NCBI GenBank assembly: GCA_016869915.1
Contig: VGDA01000195.1
Coordinates: forward strand, 1 to 6,775
Direction of reading: 5' to 3'
DNA from: Alphaproteobacteria bacterium
GTDB lineage: Bacteria > Pseudomonadota > Alphaproteobacteria > CACIAM-22H2
DNA length: 6,775 nucleotides
Shown: in pieces, positions 6,296-6,775 of the stretch
Layout of the letters: the number at the start of each line of letters is the position of its first letter
How positions within the stretch are numbered: the first letter of the stretch is position 1
Notes under the pieces: generated by a model
Told to the model about the DNA's origin: nothing
What the model saw: the letters and a program-made list of their open reading frames with translations, nothing else
Database searches by the model: none
Translations under genes and position numbers: made by a program

Positions 6296-6703
6296 TCAAT
6301 CCCAGTAGAAGACCGAGTCCGTGACGTATTTCTCCGGCACGACCAGCACCACGCGCTCCTGCGTGCGGCCTTTGCATGTCGCGCGCAGCCAGTAGTACCC
6401 GGCCGGCAGCTTCGCCATCAGCATCGGCCCCTCCGGCGTCGCGTCGACCAGCACGCGCCCGGCCTGCGTCGCGACGACGATGCGGCAATCCGACAGGTAC
6501 TTGCCGGTGCGCGCGTTCGCCGTCGTCACCCGCAGCGTGTGCTTGAAGCGCATGCGGTGCAGTTCCTGCGTCTCCGGCACGCCGACGCCGCCGGTGACGA
6601 CCGGGATGCCGTTCTGCACCTCGCTCTTCAGCGCCTGCGCGGGCGTGGTGCCCGCGAGCACGGCGAGCCCGAGCGCCAGGGCGCCGGCGATCCTTGCTGT
6701 CAT
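6296..6703 (-). CDS. Exported carboxypeptidase-regulatory-like domain protein
   Basis: This 135-residue protein has a clear Sec signal peptide (MTARIAGALALGLAVL, cleavage probably after PAQA at residue 24), so it is periplasmic or secreted. The mature part opens with SEVQNGIPVVTGGVGVPE (27-44), which I recognise as the start of a common small proteobacterial family carrying a carboxypeptidase-regulatory-like beta-sandwich. The domain shows alternating strands: HTLRVTTANARTGKYLSDCRIVV (55-77), GRVLVDATPEGPMLMAKLPAGYYWLRATCKG (82-112) and RVVLVVP (117-123). The ATPEGP and KLPAGYY turns are typical of the family. No catalytic residues are expected; the fold is usually structural or ligand-binding and its role is unknown. 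Cys73 and Cys110 are the only cysteines and sit in predicted strands, so a disulfide is plausible. The second ATG (6703) was chosen over one at 6721 because AGGAGG lies 7 nt before it and the shorter form begins directly with the signal peptide. Confidence 0.87.
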   Translation of the reverse strand: MTARIAGALALGLAVLAGTTPAQALKSEVQNGIPVVTGGVGVPETQELHRMRFKHTLRVTTANARTGKYLSDCRIVVATQAGRVLVDATPEGPMLMAKLPAGYYWLRATCKGRTQERVVLVVPEKYVTDSVFYWD

Positions 6704-6710
6704 GTCCTGT

Positions 6711-6716
6711 CCTCCT
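6711..6716 (-). promoter_or_regulatory. Ribosome-binding site that fixes the start of the exported protein
   Basis: The minus strand reads AGGAGG, a perfect Shine-Dalgarno core, 7 nt before the ATG at 6703. It lies immediately after the stop codon of the upstream gene. It would fall inside the coding region if the earlier ATG at 6721 were used, so the 6703 start is preferred. Confidence 0.8.
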
Positions 6717-6717
6717 G

Positions 6718-6775
6718 TCATTCGCGGGCGCGCTGCGCGGCGGCGGCGGCCATCATGGCGTCGACCATGTCGAGC
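6718..6775 (-). CDS. C-terminal end of an unidentified gene entering from the right
   Basis: The minus strand carries an open frame from the right edge to a TGA at 6720-6718, giving 18 residues ending in MMAAAAAQRARE. It is followed within a few bases by the AGGAGG site of the next gene and has 14 bp between its stop and that start, the layout of an operon. The tail is Ala-rich and ends in charged residues, but is too short to identify. That it is a real coding end is inferred from the spacing and the continuous frame. Confidence 0.55.
   Translation of the reverse strand, partial: LDMVDAMMAAAAAQRARE

Overview
The window looks like chromosomal DNA of a high-GC proteobacterium, most likely an alphaproteobacterium. 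This rests on the very GC-rich third codon positions, a TRAP uptake system of the TakP/mannitol-chloroaromatic type, an Anbu-type proteasome homologue and a periplasmic carboxypeptidase-regulatory-like protein. Taxonomy is inferred from protein style only. There are no RNA genes, insertion sequences, CRISPR arrays or phage genes.

Left block (1-3271, minus strand): a complete tripartite TRAP operon, transcribed right to left in the order solute-binding protein (dctP), small permease (dctQ), large permease (dctM). The dctM C-terminus runs off the left edge. A GC-rich hairpin with a 10-bp perfect stem, extendable to 14 bp around one bulged base, sits between dctP and dctQ. It probably helps keep the binding protein in excess over the membrane subunits. 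A sigma70-like promoter (TTGACC, 18-bp spacer, TAGTAT) can be read upstream of dctP.

Middle block (3446-5607, plus strand): divergent from the TRAP operon over a 174-bp intergenic region. It holds an Anbu (ancestral beta-subunit) N-terminal-threonine hydrolase homologue and, 11 bp downstream, a 466-residue FAD-dependent oxidoreductase of the fumarate reductase/3-ketosteroid dehydrogenase flavoprotein superfamily. The two are probably co-transcribed and translationally coupled. The Anbu partners usually reported (transglutaminase-like, alpha-E and circularly permuted ATP-grasp proteins) are not in this window.

Right block (5620-6775, minus strand): converges on the FAD gene with only 12 bp between stop codons. 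In transcription order it holds the last 18 codons of an unidentified gene, a 135-residue exported protein with a carboxypeptidase-regulatory-like (beta-sandwich) domain, and a 213-residue soluble protein of unknown function. Spacings of 14 and 34 bp suggest one operon.

The genes most plausibly describe uptake of an organic acid (TRAP) beside a flavin-dependent dehydrogenase/reductase that could act on the same or a related compound, but the substrate cannot be read from sequence. The least expected points are the Anbu-flavoprotein pairing, the roughly 120-residue hydrophobic N-terminal extension of DctQ, and the altered ligand-pocket residues of DctP. I found no clearly new system; these are the leads worth checking.
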